DNA of 64,000 nucleotides from Cupriavidus taiwanensis LMG 19424 (GTDB lineage: Bacteria > Pseudomonadota > Gammaproteobacteria > Burkholderiales > Burkholderiaceae): positions 434,001 to 498,000 of the forward strand of contig NC_010528.1 of assembly GCF_000069785.1 (NCBI RefSeq), in the 5' to 3' direction. Shown in pieces: positions 18,876 through 28,957 of this stretch. Both the position numbers and the translations under genes were made by a program. Each line of letters starts with the position of its first letter. Position 1 is the first letter of the stretch. Below the pieces are notes generated by a model, which had not been told where the DNA came from, searched no databases, and saw nothing but the letters and a program-made list of their open reading frames with translations.

Positions 18876-19990
18876 ATCGCGCCCAGCACGCGAGGCCCGG
18901 CGGCGCCGGTCACGGTGGGCACGTTGCCTGGCAGGCGCAGCAGGCACTGGCGCGCCAGCCAGGCAAAGGCGATGGCTTCGACCTGCGACACCGGCACGCC
19001 GTAGTCGTCCGAGGTTTCGATGGCCACGCCGGGCAGGGCCTGCGCCAGCCGCGCCATCACGAAGGCATTGCGGGCGCCCCCGCCGCAGACGATCAGCCGC
19101 CGCGCAGCGGGCGCGCAGGCGCGCACATCGCGCGCGATGGCCTCGGCGGTCAGCGCGGCCAGGGTTGCCTGCACGTCGGCCGGCGCGAGCGCCGGGAACG
19201 CCGCCAGCCGGGCTTCCAGCCAGCCCGGATGGAACAGGTCGCGCCCGGTGCTCTTGGGCGGCGGCGCGCTGAAATAGGGCTCGGCCAGGCACTGTGCCAG
19301 CAGCGCGGCGTCGACCCGCCCGCTGGCGCCCCAGTCGCCGTTGCTGTCGAAGGCCAGGCCACGGTGGCGGCCGATCCAGTAGTCGAGCAGCGCATTGCCC
19401 GGACCGCAGTCGAAGCCGCTGACGGGGCCGCCTGCCGCCGGCAGGATGCTGATGTTGGAGATGCCGCCGATATTGCAGGCCACGCGGATCTCGGCCTCGC
19501 TGCCGAACAGCGCGTGGTGCAATGCCGGCACCAGCGGCGCGCCCTGTCCGCCGGCGGCGAGGTCGCGGCTGCGGAAGTCAGCCACCACGTCGATGCCGGT
19601 CAGCTCCGCGAGCCGCGCCGGATGCTGGCTCTGGCGGGTATAGCCGATGCCGTCGTAGAGGCCGGGCCGGTGGCGGATGGTCTGGCCATGGGCGCCGATG
19701 GCGGCCACCGAGGCGGCATCGATGCGCGCCTCGCGCAACAGCGCGGCGACGCAAGCGGCGTACACCTGCGCCAGCGCATTGGCCGCCAGGGCCTCGCGGT
19801 GGATTTCATCCTCGCCGGGTTGCTGCAAGGCGCCGAAGGCGGCGCGCAGCGTGTCGGGGAAGGGTTGGCTGCTGGCCGCCAGCACCGCGGGCCGCGCGCC
19901 GCTGAAATCGACCAGCACCGCATCGGCACCGTCCATGCTGGTGCCGGACATGATGCCGATGTAGCGTTCGCTGCCGGGCGCGGGGATCAC
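18863..19990 (-). CDS. anmK: Anhydro-N-acetylmuramic acid kinase
   Basis: 375 residues, matching the family length. [18 protein letters not shown] near the N-terminus is the ATP-binding signature; [12 protein letters not shown] and [10 protein letters not shown] are further family motifs. It converts 1,6-anhydro-MurNAc from cell-wall turnover into MurNAc-6-phosphate. Start is GTG 19990, 10 bp after the M23 peptidase stop, so the two are likely cotranscribed, an arrangement that fits turnover plus recycling. AmgK and MurU homologues also lie in this window (40.3 and 38.1 kb). Tail overlaps LysR by 13 bp. Confidence 0.93.
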   Translation of the reverse strand: MIPAPGSERYIGIMSGTSMDGADAVLVDFSGARPAVLAASSQPFPDTLRAAFGALQQPGEDEIHREALAANALAQVYAACVAALLREARIDAASVAAIGAHGQTIRHRPGLYDGIGYTRQSQHPARLAELTGIDVVADFRSRDLAAGGQGAPLVPALHHALFGSEAEIRVACNIGGISNISILPAAGGPVSGFDCGPGNALLDYWIGRHRGLAFDSNGDWGASGRVDAALLAQCLAEPYFSAPPPKSTGRDLFHPGWLEARLAAFPALAPADVQATLAALTAEAIARDVRACAPAARRLIVCGGGARNAFVMARLAQALPGVAIETSDDYGVPVSQVEAIAFAWLARQCLLRLPGNVPTVTGAAGPRVLGAIYPR

Positions 19991-20000
19991 GATGGACGCG

Positions 20001-21392
20001 TCAGTTGGCGGCGGTCAGCACGTTGTAGGTGCGCAGCGCGTTGATGCGGCTGAGCAGCCCGCTGGTGTAGGTCAGGAATTCCTGGCGCGACTTGCCGGTC
20101 AGCGGCGGCGATTCCATCAGCGTGACGGTCAGCGGATTCTGCGGCACGTCGTTGAAGCGGAATTCGTAGTGCAGGTGCGGGCCGGTGGCCCAGCCGGTCG
20201 CGCCGACATAGCCGATCAGTTGGCCCTGGCGCACGGCCTGCCCCTGGCGCATGCCGGCAAATCCGGACAGGTGCGCGTAGTAGGTGGAGTAGCCGTTCGG
20301 GTGCGACAGGATGACGATGTTGCCGTAGCCGTTCTGCTGGCCGACGAACTCCACCACGCCGTCGCCGGTGGCCAGTACCTTGGTGCCGGTCGGGGCGGCA
20401 AAGTCCACGCCCTTGTGCTGGGCCCAGTCATGATGCAGCGGATGCTCGCGGCCGCCGAAGCCCGACGACACGCGCGAGAACTCCACCGGCGAACGCAGGA
20501 ACGGCCGCTTCATGCTGCGCCCGTCGAAGGTGTAGTAAGCCCCGCTGTCCTTGCTGCCCTCGGGCGCGAACCACAGCGCCTGGTGCAGCTGGTTGCGGTT
20601 GATCAGCTCGACCGCGACGACGCGGCCGTTGCGCACGAAGGTGCCGTCGCGGAAGCCTGCCTCATAGATGATGCGGAAGCGGTCGCCGGCGGCGATGTCG
20701 TGGTGGAAGTCGATGACGCCGGAGAAGATCGACAGCATCTGCTGCACCACTTCGTCGGGCACGTTGGCCGCGTCCATGGCCTTGAAGAAGCCGCCCGAGG
20801 AAATCGCGCCCGAAGCCATCTCGTAGTGCACGTCGTTGTCGACGCGCTGCACCTTGGCCTTGTACGCGGCGGCGGTGTCGCCGCTGGCGACGCGCACGCG
20901 CTCGATCACCAGCTCACGCGAGGCCGCAGCGTCGCCGCCCAGGTTGGCCTGCAGCGACACCAGCGTGTTGCTCTCGTCGATTTCCGCCTGCACCGCCTGG
21001 CCCGGGTTCAGGTTGAACAGGCCGCGCGCGGTGGGGTTCTTGACGATGAACGCCTGCGCGTCGGCATCGTCCACGCCCAGGCGCTTGAGCAGGCTGGCGA
21101 TGGTGTCGCCGCGCTGCATGCGTTCTTCGCGCACGTACACCGCCTCGGTGTCGGTGAGCTGTTCGAGCTGTTCGCGCACGTCGGGCATGCGCAGGACCTG
21201 CTGGGTGCGGGGCGCGCGCGGATCGTCGTAGGCGCTGCGCGGCGCGACACCCATGGCCGCGGCCATGCCGAGCGTGAAGATCGCACCGACCGAGGCCGTC
21301 AGTTGTTTGCGCCGCCGCGCATGCTGGGGGTTGGTCGGATCGACCAGCACCACCAGCTCACGCGCGAAAACTTCGCGGAGTCTGGACCACAT
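20001..21392 (-). CDS. M23 family peptidoglycan DD-metallopeptidase
   Basis: 463 residues. A single membrane-anchoring segment at about 32-52 ([19 protein letters not shown]) follows a cytoplasmic basic N-terminus. The middle region includes an OapA/LysM-like part ([17 protein letters not shown]), and the C-terminal LytM domain has the zinc ligands HKGVDFAAP and HLHYEFR. It is the MepM-like type that cleaves peptidoglycan cross-links during growth. ATG 21392 was chosen over the adjacent GTG 21395. It is divergent from tyrS and precedes anmK. Confidence 0.9.
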   Translation of the reverse strand: MWSRLREVFARELVVLVDPTNPQHARRRKQLTASVGAIFTLGMAAAMGVAPRSAYDDPRAPRTQQVLRMPDVREQLEQLTDTEAVYVREERMQRGDTIASLLKRLGVDDADAQAFIVKNPTARGLFNLNPGQAVQAEIDESNTLVSLQANLGGDAAASRELVIERVRVASGDTAAAYKAKVQRVDNDVHYEMASGAISSGGFFKAMDAANVPDEVVQQMLSIFSGVIDFHHDIAAGDRFRIIYEAGFRDGTFVRNGRVVAVELINRNQLHQALWFAPEGSKDSGAYYTFDGRSMKRPFLRSPVEFSRVSSGFGGREHPLHHDWAQHKGVDFAAPTGTKVLATGDGVVEFVGQQNGYGNIVILSHPNGYSTYYAHLSGFAGMRQGQAVRQGQLIGYVGATGWATGPHLHYEFRFNDVPQNPLTVTLMESPPLTGKSRQEFLTYTSGLLSRINALRTYNVLTAAN

Positions 21393-21642
21393 CACGTAAA
21401 ATTCAACCTTGGTCTGAGCCCGCTGCCGGGGACGATGTGTCTCGTCTGCCTTCCTCCCCCGAGGTGCGGCGCGTGCTGTTCAGTATTCAGTAATATTGGC
21501 CGCCTGCCTTGCTGCGCAAAGTGGCGGGTGGCGCACCGGAAAGGCTTCCGCGGGCGCCCGGAAGCGCGGATTATACCAAAATCCGGCCCTGGCGGCTGTC
21601 GGCAGATTTCCTAAAATTTCAAGTATTTCAAAGACTTACGTC

Positions 21643-22884
21643 ATGACTGAAGTTGCCTCGGCCGCACCGGCCAAATACCCCCTGACGCCTTCGGTGATGC
21701 AGGCCCTGGAAGTTTCCAGGCGCGGCTGCGACGAACTGCTGATCGAATCGGAGTGGGCGCAGAAGCTGGCGCGCAGCGAGGCCACCGGTGTGCCGCTGCG
21801 CATCAAGCTGGGGCTGGACCCGACCGCGCCCGACATCCATATCGGCCATACCGTGGTGCTGAACAAGCTGCGCCAGCTGCAGGACCTCGGCCACCAGGTG
21901 ATCTTCCTGATCGGCGACTTCACCTCGACCATCGGCGATCCGTCGGGCCGCAACAGCACGCGCCCGCCGCTCACGCGCGAGCAGATCGAGGCCAACGCCC
22001 AGACCTACTACCGCCAGGCCAGCCTGGTGCTCGACCCGGCCCGTACCGAGATCCGCTACAACAGCGAATGGTGCGATCCGCTCGGCGCGCGCGGCATGAT
22101 CCAGCTGGCGGCCAAGTACACCGTGGCGCGCATGATGGAGCGCGACGACTTCACCAAGCGCTTCCGTTCCGGCATTCCGATTTCCGTGCACGAGTTCCTC
22201 TACCCGCTGATGCAGGGTTACGACTCGGTGGCGCTGAAGTCCGACCTGGAACTGGGCGGCACCGACCAGAAGTTCAACCTGCTGGTCGGGCGCGAGCTGC
22301 AGAAGGAATACGGCCAGGAGCCGCAGTGCATCCTGACCATGCCGCTGCTGGTGGGCCTGGACGGCGTCGAGAAGATGTCCAAGTCCAAGGGCAACTACGT
22401 CGGCGTGACCGAGGCGCCCAACGAGATGTTCGGCAAGCTGATGAGCATCTCGGACGACCTGATGTGGCAGTACTTCACGCTGCTGTCGTTCCGCCCGATG
22501 AGCGAGATCGACCTGATGAAGCAGGAGATCGCCGCCGGCCGCAACCCGCGCGACTGCAAGGTGCTGCTGGCGCAGGAGATCGTGGCGCGCTTCCACAGCC
22601 AGGCCGACGCCGAGAAGGCGCTGGAAGACTTCAACCACCGCGCCCGCGGCGGCGTGCCGGACGATATTCCCGCTGTCAGCCTGGAAGGTGCGCCGCTGGG
22701 CATCGCGCAACTGCTCAAGCAGGCCAACCTGGTGCCGTCGACCTCGGAAGCCAACCGCAATATCGAGCAGGGCGGCGTCAAGATCGACGGCGCCACCGTG
22801 AGCGACAAGGCCACCCGGGTGGCGGCGGGCACCTACGTCGTGCAGGTCGGCAAGCGCCGCTTCGCGCGCGTGACGCTGGCCTGA
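21643..22884 (+). CDS. tyrS: Tyrosyl-tRNA synthetase
   Basis: 413 residues, class I synthetase. HIGH motif as [15 protein letters not shown] as [12 protein letters not shown], and a C-terminal S4 RNA-binding domain (about 350-413). I chose ATG 21643 ([16 protein letters not shown]); the frame is open upstream without homologous sequence. It charges tRNA-Tyr. dtd follows after 7 bp, so the pair links tyrosine charging with removal of D-tyrosine from tRNA. Confidence 0.95.
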   Translation: MTEVASAAPAKYPLTPSVMQALEVSRRGCDELLIESEWAQKLARSEATGVPLRIKLGLDPTAPDIHIGHTVVLNKLRQLQDLGHQVIFLIGDFTSTIGDPSGRNSTRPPLTREQIEANAQTYYRQASLVLDPARTEIRYNSEWCDPLGARGMIQLAAKYTVARMMERDDFTKRFRSGIPISVHEFLYPLMQGYDSVALKSDLELGGTDQKFNLLVGRELQKEYGQEPQCILTMPLLVGLDGVEKMSKSKGNYVGVTEAPNEMFGKLMSISDDLMWQYFTLLSFRPMSEIDLMKQEIAAGRNPRDCKVLLAQEIVARFHSQADAEKALEDFNHRARGGVPDDIPAVSLEGAPLGIAQLLKQANLVPSTSEANRNIEQGGVKIDGATVSDKATRVAAGTYVVQVGKRRFARVTLA

Positions 22885-22891
22885 GGCGGCG

Positions 22892-23353
22892 ATGATCGCG
22901 CTGATCCAGCGGGTGGCCCAGGCCCGCGTCACGGTCGCCGGCCGCACCACCGGCGAAATCGGCGCCGGCCTGCTGGCACTGGTCTGCGCCGAGCGCGGCG
23001 ACACCGAGGCGCAGGCCGAGCGGCTGCTGGCCAAGATGCTGTCGTACCGGGTGTTTTCCGATGCGGACGGCAAGATGAACCTGCCGGTGCAGAACATGGA
23101 CGGCAACGGCAACCCCGGCGGGCTGCTGGTGGTGTCGCAGTTCACGCTGGCGGCCGATACCAACAGCGGCACGCGGCCGAGCTTCACGCCCGCGGCCTCG
23201 CCCGAGGACGGACGGCGCCTGTACGAGCATTTCGTCGCGCAGGCGCGCGCGGCACATCCGCAGGTGCAGACCGGCGAGTTCGGCGCGATGATGCAGGTCA
23301 GCCTGGTCAACGACGGTCCCGTCACCTTCTGGCTGCGCGTGCCGCCGGCCTGA
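22892..23353 (+). CDS. dtd: D-aminoacyl-tRNA deacylase
   Basis: 153 residues. It contains the conserved [19 protein letters not shown] block and the NDGPVTFWL segment of the Dtd active site. It hydrolyses D-aminoacyl-tRNAs as chiral proofreading. It starts 7 bp after tyrS, a conserved pairing in Burkholderiales. Confidence 0.95.
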   Translation: MIALIQRVAQARVTVAGRTTGEIGAGLLALVCAERGDTEAQAERLLAKMLSYRVFSDADGKMNLPVQNMDGNGNPGGLLVVSQFTLAADTNSGTRPSFTPAASPEDGRRLYEHFVAQARAAHPQVQTGEFGAMMQVSLVNDGPVTFWLRVPPA

Positions 23354-23374
23354 ACCCCTGAACCGATTCCACGC

Positions 23375-23394
23375 TGCCGCGCCCCGGCGCGGCA
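23375..23394. repeat. GC-rich palindrome after dtd
   Basis: Nine-bp perfect arms TGCCGCGCC (23375-23383) and GGCGCGGCA (23386-23394) with a CC centre. No T-run. It may act as an mRNA 3' stabiliser. Confidence 0.4.
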
Positions 23395-23412
23395 TCAAGA
23401 CAGGAGAGACCC

Positions 23413-24072
23413 ATGAAACTCTGGAGCAAGTCCTTCCAAGACAACGCGCCGATCCCCGGCGAGTTCGCTTTCTGCGTGCCCGACGCCGCCGCCCACGTGG
23501 CCCTGTCGAACAACCGCAATCCCGACCTGCACTGGGACGACGCGCCGGCCGAGACGCGCTCGTTCGTGCTGATCTGCCATGACCGCGACGTGCCCAGCCG
23601 CGGCGACGACGTCAACCAGGAAGGCCGCGAAGTGCCGGCGTCGCTGCCGCGCGTGGACTTCTTCCACTGGGTGCTGGTCGACATTCCGCCCGGCCTGACC
23701 TCGATCGCCGCCGGCTCGCACAGCGACGGCGTGATCGCGCGCGGCAAGCCGGGGCCGGAAGCCACCGGCGGCACCGCCACCGCGGGCGGCCTGCGCCATG
23801 GCATCAACGACTACACCGGCTGGTTTGCCGGCGACGCCGACATGAAGGGCGACTACTACGGCTACGACGGCCCGTGCCCGCCGTGGAACGACACGCTGCT
23901 GCACCACTACGTGTTCACGCTGTATGCGCTGGACATCGACCGGCTGCCGCTGGAAGGCACCTTTACCGGCACCCAGGTGCGCGAGGCGATCCAGGGGCAC
24001 GTGCTGGCGCAGGCCAGCCTGACCGGCACCTATACGCTGAACCCGAAGCTGGCCACCTCATCGGCGGCCTGA
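23413..24072 (+). CDS. YbhB/YbcL family (PEBP / Raf kinase inhibitor-like) protein
   Basis: 219 residues. The family core is visible as NPDLHWDDAP, SFVLICHDRDVP, FFHWVLVDIPP and a C-terminal HHYVFTLYALD stretch. GGAGAGACCC precedes ATG 23413. This family binds anionic phospholipid-like ligands; bacterial roles are unclear. No signal peptide is visible. It lies between dtd and a phosphatase gene without evident functional links. Confidence 0.85.
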   Translation: MKLWSKSFQDNAPIPGEFAFCVPDAAAHVALSNNRNPDLHWDDAPAETRSFVLICHDRDVPSRGDDVNQEGREVPASLPRVDFFHWVLVDIPPGLTSIAAGSHSDGVIARGKPGPEATGGTATAGGLRHGINDYTGWFAGDADMKGDYYGYDGPCPPWNDTLLHHYVFTLYALDIDRLPLEGTFTGTQVREAIQGHVLAQASLTGTYTLNPKLATSSAA

Positions 24073-24159
24073 CGCCCGGGCCGGTGCCGCGTTCTTCGCG
24101 GTGCCGCGCCCGCCCGGCCGCAAGCCAGTACCCGCAGCAATATCCCCGAAGGAAACGGC

Positions 24160-24834
24160 ATGTCGCAAAGCCCCGGGCCGCATTCGCTGGCCTTTACCCA
24201 CCTGATCGTGATCCGCCACGGCGAAACGGCCTGGAACCGGGAGCGCCGGCTGCAGGGCCAGCTCGATATTCCGCTGAACGAGACCGGCCATGCCCAGGCC
24301 CGCGCGCTGGCGCATGCGCTGGCGGGCGAGCCGATCGACGCGGTGTACTCCAGCGACCTGTCGCGCGCGATGGCCACCGCCGCACCGCTGGCGCAGGCGC
24401 TGGGGCTGCAGGTGCGTCCCGATGCGCGGCTGCGCGAGCGCAGCTATGGCTCGCTGCAGGGCAAGACCTACGCCGAGGTGGCCGAGCACCTGCCGGAAGA
24501 TTTTGCGCGCTGGCAGGCGCGCGTGCCGGATTACGCGCCGCCCGAGGGGGAATCGCTGCTGGGCTTCCACGAACGCACGGTGGACGCGGTGCTGGCGCTG
24601 TCGCGCCGGCATCCGGGCGAGCGCATCGCGCTGGTCGCGCACGGGGGCGTGCTCGACTGCCTCTACCGCGAGGCCACCGGCATGACGCTGGAAGCGCCAC
24701 GCCAGCATGAGCTGCTCAATGCCAGCGTCAACCGGCTGCGCAGCGACAGCACCCACCTGACGCTGGCCCAGTGGGGCGACGTCAGCCACCTGGAGAACCT
24801 GGCGCTGGACGAGGTGGACCGGCGCGTGCCGTAG
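24160..24834 (+). CDS. Histidine phosphatase superfamily protein (phosphoglycerate mutase-like)
   Basis: 224 residues. Catalytic RHG motif in LIVIRHGETAWN, the acidic residue in DARLRERSYGSLQGK, and the second His in ALVAHGGVLDCL. A small two-histidine phosphatase resembling GpmB/CobC-type enzymes; the substrate is not predictable. AAGGAAAC precedes ATG 24160. It is convergent with the yhhQ gene 8 bp downstream. Confidence 0.85.
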   Translation: MSQSPGPHSLAFTHLIVIRHGETAWNRERRLQGQLDIPLNETGHAQARALAHALAGEPIDAVYSSDLSRAMATAAPLAQALGLQVRPDARLRERSYGSLQGKTYAEVAEHLPEDFARWQARVPDYAPPEGESLLGFHERTVDAVLALSRRHPGERIALVAHGGVLDCLYREATGMTLEAPRQHELLNASVNRLRSDSTHLTLAQWGDVSHLENLALDEVDRRVP

Positions 24835-24842
24835 CCGCGGCG

Positions 24843-25568
24843 CTAGACCCTGACCCGGAACGGCGTGAAGTTGGTATGCCGGTCGAAGTAATCTTCGTTC
24901 TCGGCCCGCTTCAGGAAGCCCACCACCTTGTACGTCACCGGCGTCATCACCACCTCCCAGCCGGTCTTCAGCACGTACTGCGCCACTGCCACCTGGATCA
25001 CCTGCTCGATCGGCCAGATGCCGTAGAAGGCGATCACGTAGAACAGTGACGAGTCCACCAGCTCGCCGGCCAGCGTCGAACCGATGGTGCGCGTCCACAG
25101 CCACCTGCCCGCGGTCCACAGCTTCATCTTGGCCAGCACGTAGCTGTTGGCAAAGCTGCCGCAGCAGAATGCCACCAGCGAGCCGAGCGCGATGCGCCAG
25201 GTATTGCCGAACACGTCCTGCAGGCTCTTCTGGTAGTCCGCCATGAACGGCGCGACCGGCATGTTCAGCACCACCAGGCTCATGAAGGTGGCGAATGCCA
25301 GCGCGGCAAAACCCGCCCAGACCACGCGCCGGTCGCGCCCATAGCCGTAGACCTCGGTCAGCACGTCGCCGAAGATGTATGAGATCGGGAAGAACAGCAC
25401 GCCGGCGCCGAAGGTGACCGTGCCGATCAGCGGCAGCGTCACCTGCGCCGCCTTGGCCGCGCCGATCAGGTTCGAGCACAGCAGCACGGTGACGAAGGCC
25501 ACCATGACGAAGTCGTAGTAGCGGTAGACGCGGCCGGCCTGGGGCGGGCCGGCGGTGGTGGCAGACAT
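24843..25568 (-). CDS. yhhQ: Queuosine precursor transporter (YhhQ family)
   Basis: 241 residues with about six transmembrane segments and the family patterns PISYIFGDVLTEVYGYGRDRRVVW and GELVDSSLFYVIAFYG. Imports preQ0/preQ1-type precursors for queuosine tRNA modification. I looked for a preQ1 riboswitch upstream (25569-25680) and saw none. Confidence 0.9.
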   Translation of the reverse strand: MSATTAGPPQAGRVYRYYDFVMVAFVTVLLCSNLIGAAKAAQVTLPLIGTVTFGAGVLFFPISYIFGDVLTEVYGYGRDRRVVWAGFAALAFATFMSLVVLNMPVAPFMADYQKSLQDVFGNTWRIALGSLVAFCCGSFANSYVLAKMKLWTAGRWLWTRTIGSTLAGELVDSSLFYVIAFYGIWPIEQVIQVAVAQYVLKTGWEVVMTPVTYKVVGFLKRAENEDYFDRHTNFTPFRVRV

Positions 25569-25683
25569 TGGGGGGCTCCCGGTCGCGTGCGCGCTGGCGC
25601 AGTGAGTTGGGCGCGATTATGCCAGCACGCGGCGCGTTCGCGCACGCCGGGCGCCTCCAGGTGCCACAGCCATCGGGCGGCCG

Positions 25684-25712
25684 AAAAAGAAATTCCCGGC
25701 CTGGGCCGGGAA
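25684..25712 (-). terminator. Minus-strand terminator of the SYLF-domain gene
   Basis: Stem TTCCCGGCC (25693-25701) and GGCCGGGAA (25704-25712); read on the minus strand it is followed by a T-rich run (complement of 25684-25692). It lies 47 bp after the stop of the gene at 25759. Confidence 0.75.
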
Positions 25713-25758
25713 CCGTGTCGGAGAGGGCGGCCGCTGCCAGCGCGGCATCGCCGTGATA

Positions 25759-26343
25759 TCAGATATCCAGCTTGCTGATCTTGGACCCGTTCACCGAGAC
25801 GTCGAACATCAGGCCGGCGTTGGTCTGCACGAAGGCAATCACCGGCTGCTGGCTGGTCAGCGTGTCGAGCCTGCCGTCCGCGCCGATCTTCGCGACCGCC
25901 ACGTTGGCATCCGCACCGGCAGTCCAGCCCTTGCTGGCCACGAACTTGTTGTAAGCCTCGGGCGTCATGAACATGATGATGACCGCCTTGGACTGTCCGC
26001 CGGCGGTCAGCCCGACCGAGGCCTGCGTCGTGCTGTAGTAGCCGACCGTCGCGCCCTTCGATCGCAACGCGCCTTCGCCGTATTCGGCGCCCACGATAAA
26101 GCCGCCGGCCAGTACGCGCGGGAACACCAGGATGCCCTGCGCGCGCTGCGCCAGCTCGCGCGAGCCGTTGGCCGAGGAGAACAGGCGGTTCAGCGCGCCA
26201 TCGACTCCCGCATCGATCTCTTGCTTCTTGGCGACCGGGTCTTTGGACGCGCCGGTGCCGGTGGTGGTACAGCCCGCGGCCATCGCGGTCGCGACGAGCA
26301 GGCCCGATCCGGCAACCCGGGTAACAAAGTGGCGACGATTCAT
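25759..26343 (-). CDS. SYLF (Ysc84) domain lipid-binding protein, probable lipoprotein
   Basis: 194 residues. The signal sequence carries a twin Arg at MNRRHF and a lipobox-like ending in ATAMAAGC, so Cys25 may be lipidated. The SYLF core is visible: AQGILVFPRVLAGGFIVGAEYGEGALR and the later VIIMFMTPEAYNKF. SYLF proteins bind phosphoinositides in eukaryotes; bacterial roles are poorly known. A T-rich hairpin follows. It is flanked by another exported protein gene in the same direction 44 bp upstream. Confidence 0.8.
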   Translation of the reverse strand: MNRRHFVTRVAGSGLLVATAMAAGCTTTGTGASKDPVAKKQEIDAGVDGALNRLFSSANGSRELAQRAQGILVFPRVLAGGFIVGAEYGEGALRSKGATVGYYSTTQASVGLTAGGQSKAVIIMFMTPEAYNKFVASKGWTAGADANVAVAKIGADGRLDTLTSQQPVIAFVQTNAGLMFDVSVNGSKISKLDI

Positions 26344-26387
26344 AGGTAACCTCCTGAGGGGAAAAGTACCGCGCCTGATTCAGTGGC

Positions 26388-26981
26388 TCAGTTTGCTGCG
26401 GCTGCCGCTGGCGCCCTGACCGTAATGGCCACGACTTCACGGTAGACGATCTTGGCCATCTGGCCCTGCTTGATGCCCTTCAGGTCGATGGCGGGATCCT
26501 GGACCTTGACCGTGCGCAGTGTCTCGCGCGGGCCGCGGAAGGTGATCTGGCGCTTGGCCGGGTCGATCTTGGTAATCTGTGCCGTCACCGTGGTGGTGAT
26601 CTCGCGCATGATGCCGGGCTTGCCGCCCTCGGCCGCGCGCGTGGTGCGGTCGACCGATTCGGCCAGGGCCGTCGCCTTGCTGTCGACCGGCTCGAGCGCC
26701 GCGACCAGCGCGGCGCCGCGCGCCACGGTCAGGATGTCGCCCTTGCGGATCTGGCCGAAATTGCGGACCTCGTCGCCGCCCACCAGCTCCACCACGTTGC
26801 CGCGCGGGCCCTGCACCAGCACCGCCTTGGTTTCCGGATCGATATCGACGATCTTGCCGCTGATGACCGCTTCTTCCGCCACGCCGACCGGCGCCGGCGG
26901 GCGCTGGGCATTGGCGCTGCCGGCAGTGAATGCGGTCAGGGCGAGAAGTGCGGCAAGCAGGCGGGAACACTGGCGGATCAT
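26388..26981 (-). CDS. Exported protein with two similar beta-rich repeats
   Basis: 197 residues. Signal peptide about 1-26 (LLAALLALTAFTAGSANA). The mature part contains two similar units: VISGKIVDIDPETKAVLVQGPR (about 39-60) and VTAQITKIDPAKRQITFRGPR (about 131-151), each ending in a GPR turn and followed by a V-rich segment, suggesting an internal duplication of a small beta-barrel. I do not recognise a family with known function. It is upstream of the SYLF gene in the same direction and may be cotranscribed. Confidence 0.75.
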   Translation of the reverse strand: MIRQCSRLLAALLALTAFTAGSANAQRPPAPVGVAEEAVISGKIVDIDPETKAVLVQGPRGNVVELVGGDEVRNFGQIRKGDILTVARGAALVAALEPVDSKATALAESVDRTTRAAEGGKPGIMREITTTVTAQITKIDPAKRQITFRGPRETLRTVKVQDPAIDLKGIKQGQMAKIVYREVVAITVRAPAAAAAN

Positions 26982-27179
26982 GGCTTTCCTTGACAGGTTT
27001 GCAAAGGAGCCGTGCCCCGGCGGACACAGCCCTCACGGCAGCGGGAGGATGCCGATGAAGCCATTGTGGACAATCGGCCACCGGCCAGCAATCCACTTCG
27101 AAAAAATTTGGGATGGGAGATTAAAACGTTTAATTGATTGCGGCGTGTGCGCCATGGCACACCTCGCGCCGACTTGCGG

Positions 27180-28244
27180 TCAGGCGTCGCCGAACAGTTC
27201 GCCGGCGTCGCCCGCCATGCCTTGCGGGCTGGCCAGGCCGAAATGCCGGTAGGCCGCCGCGGTGGCGACGCGCCCGCGCGGGGTGCGCTGCAGGTAGCCC
27301 TGCTGGATCAGGTAGGGCTCCAGCACGTCCTCGATGGTGTCGCGCTCTTCGCCGATGGCCGCGGCGAGGTTGTCCACGCCGACGGGGCCGCCGCCGAACT
27401 TGTGCAGCACCGCCTCGAGCAGCTTGCGGTCCATCAGGTCGAAGCCCACGCGGTCCACGTCGAGCATGGCCAGGGCGGCATCGGCCATCTCGCGCGTGAT
27501 GGTGCCGTCGCCCTTGACTTCGGCATAGTCGCGCACCCGGCGCAGCAGCCGGTTGGCGATCCGGGGCGTGCCGCGCGCGCGCCGGGCGATTTCCAGCGCG
27601 CCTTGCGGATCGATGCGGGCCTGCAGCAACTGGGCCGAGCGAGTGACGATGCGTGCCAGTTCCTCGGCGGTGTAGAACTCCAGCCGCGCAACGATGCCGA
27701 AGCGGTCGCGCAGCGGATTGGTCAGCATGCCGGCACGCGTGGTGGCGCCCACCAGCGTGAACGGCTGCAGGTCCAGCTTGACCGAGCGCGCCGCCGGGCC
27801 TTCGCCGATCATGATGTCGATCTGGTAGTCCTCCAGCGCCGGATACAGGATTTCCTCGACGACCGGCGAAAGCCGGTGGATTTCGTCGATAAAGAGGACG
27901 TCGTTGGCTTCCAGGTTGGTCAGCAGCGCGGCGAGGTCGCCCGGGCGCTCCAGCACCGGGCCGGAGGTCTGGCGCAGGCTGACCCCCATCTCGCGCGCGA
28001 TGATGTGGGCCAGCGTGGTCTTGCCCAGCCCAGGCGGGCCGAACAGCAGCACGTGGTCGAGCGCCTCGCGCCGCTTGCGCGCCGCGTGCATGAAGATGTC
28101 CAGCTGGCCGCGCACCTTTTCCTGGCCGACATACTCGTCCAGCAGCTTGGGCCGCAGGGCGCGCTCGAACGCCTCCTCCTGCGACGAGGCGGGGGTGGCG
28201 GCGATCACGCGGGCGGGGGCGGCAAGCTTGTCGGTTTCGATCAT
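27180..28244 (-). CDS. ruvB: Holliday junction branch-migration ATPase RuvB
   Basis: 354 residues. Walker [13 protein letters not shown], Walker [11 protein letters not shown] and sensor/arginine-finger regions are intact. It is the hexameric AAA+ motor that drives branch migration with RuvA. It is the last gene of the ruvC-GDPD-ruvA-ruvB order; ruvA ends 59 bp upstream. The 198-bp gap after its stop holds only a near-palindrome of low significance (27120-27134). Confidence 0.97.
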   Translation of the reverse strand: MIETDKLAAPARVIAATPASSQEEAFERALRPKLLDEYVGQEKVRGQLDIFMHAARKRREALDHVLLFGPPGLGKTTLAHIIAREMGVSLRQTSGPVLERPGDLAALLTNLEANDVLFIDEIHRLSPVVEEILYPALEDYQIDIMIGEGPAARSVKLDLQPFTLVGATTRAGMLTNPLRDRFGIVARLEFYTAEELARIVTRSAQLLQARIDPQGALEIARRARGTPRIANRLLRRVRDYAEVKGDGTITREMADAALAMLDVDRVGFDLMDRKLLEAVLHKFGGGPVGVDNLAAAIGEERDTIEDVLEPYLIQQGYLQRTPRGRVATAAAYRHFGLASPQGMAGDAGELFGDA

Positions 28245-28303
28245 AGGTGGTCAGGGGCCCGGACAGCGGCAACAATCCGACATTCTACGCGCCTATACCG
28301 GAC

Positions 28304-28885
28304 TCAAGCCTTGGACAGCGCCTTCAGCGCCAGCTTGATGCCCTCGGACACCCCGGTGCCGGCCGGCACCTGCTTGATCGCCGCGGCGGCTTCCTTCTCG
28401 GAGTAGCCCAGCGCCAGCAGCGCATTGAGCACGTCGACGGCGCTGTCGGGCACCGCCGGCGTGCCCGGCGCATGGCCCAGTTCCGCGCCCAGCTTGCCCT
28501 TGAGCTCCAGCAACAGCCGTTCGGCGGTCTTCTTGCCGATGCCGGGTATGCGCGTCAGGCGCCCGGCTTCCTGCAGCGTGATCGCCTGCGCCAGCTCGGG
28601 CACCGACATGCCCGACAGCACCGCCAGCGCCATGCGCGCGCCGATGCCGGTGATTTTGATCAGTTCGCGAAAGGTGTTGCGCTCGGCCGCGCTGCCGAAG
28701 CCGTACAGCAGGTGCGCATCCTCCCGCACGATCAGCTGCGTCAGCAGGGTCACCGGCTGGCCCACCGCGGGCAGGTTGTAGAAGGTGCTCATCGGCACGT
28801 CGATCTCGTAGCCGACGCCGTGGCAGTCGACCAGCAGGTGCGGGGGATTTTTCTCGATAAGGGTGCCGGCGATGCGTCCGATCAT
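28304..28885 (-). CDS. ruvA: Holliday junction DNA helicase subunit RuvA
   Basis: 193 residues, the normal RuvA length. N-terminal OB fold ([20 protein letters not shown]), then helix-hairpin-helix [14 protein letters not shown] and [18 protein letters not shown], and a C-terminal domain that contacts RuvB ([19 protein letters not shown]). Tetramerises on the junction. Confidence 0.97.
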
Positions 28886-28957
28886 GGTGCGGGGGAAACA
28901 AACAGGAGGTCAGGAAAGAGGCGGCCGCCAGTGTAGCGCGGCGGCCACCCGGCCGGT

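Noticed and set aside
25569..25690. Possible preQ1 riboswitch in front of yhhQ
   Set aside because: No pseudoknot-type aptamer sequence is visible; the spacer is short GC-rich DNA.
27120..27134. Near-palindrome ATTAAAACGTTTAAT between the duplicated-repeat protein gene and ruvB
   Set aside because: AT-rich sequence with only an 8-bp exact core; no regulator nearby and no repeated copy in the window.
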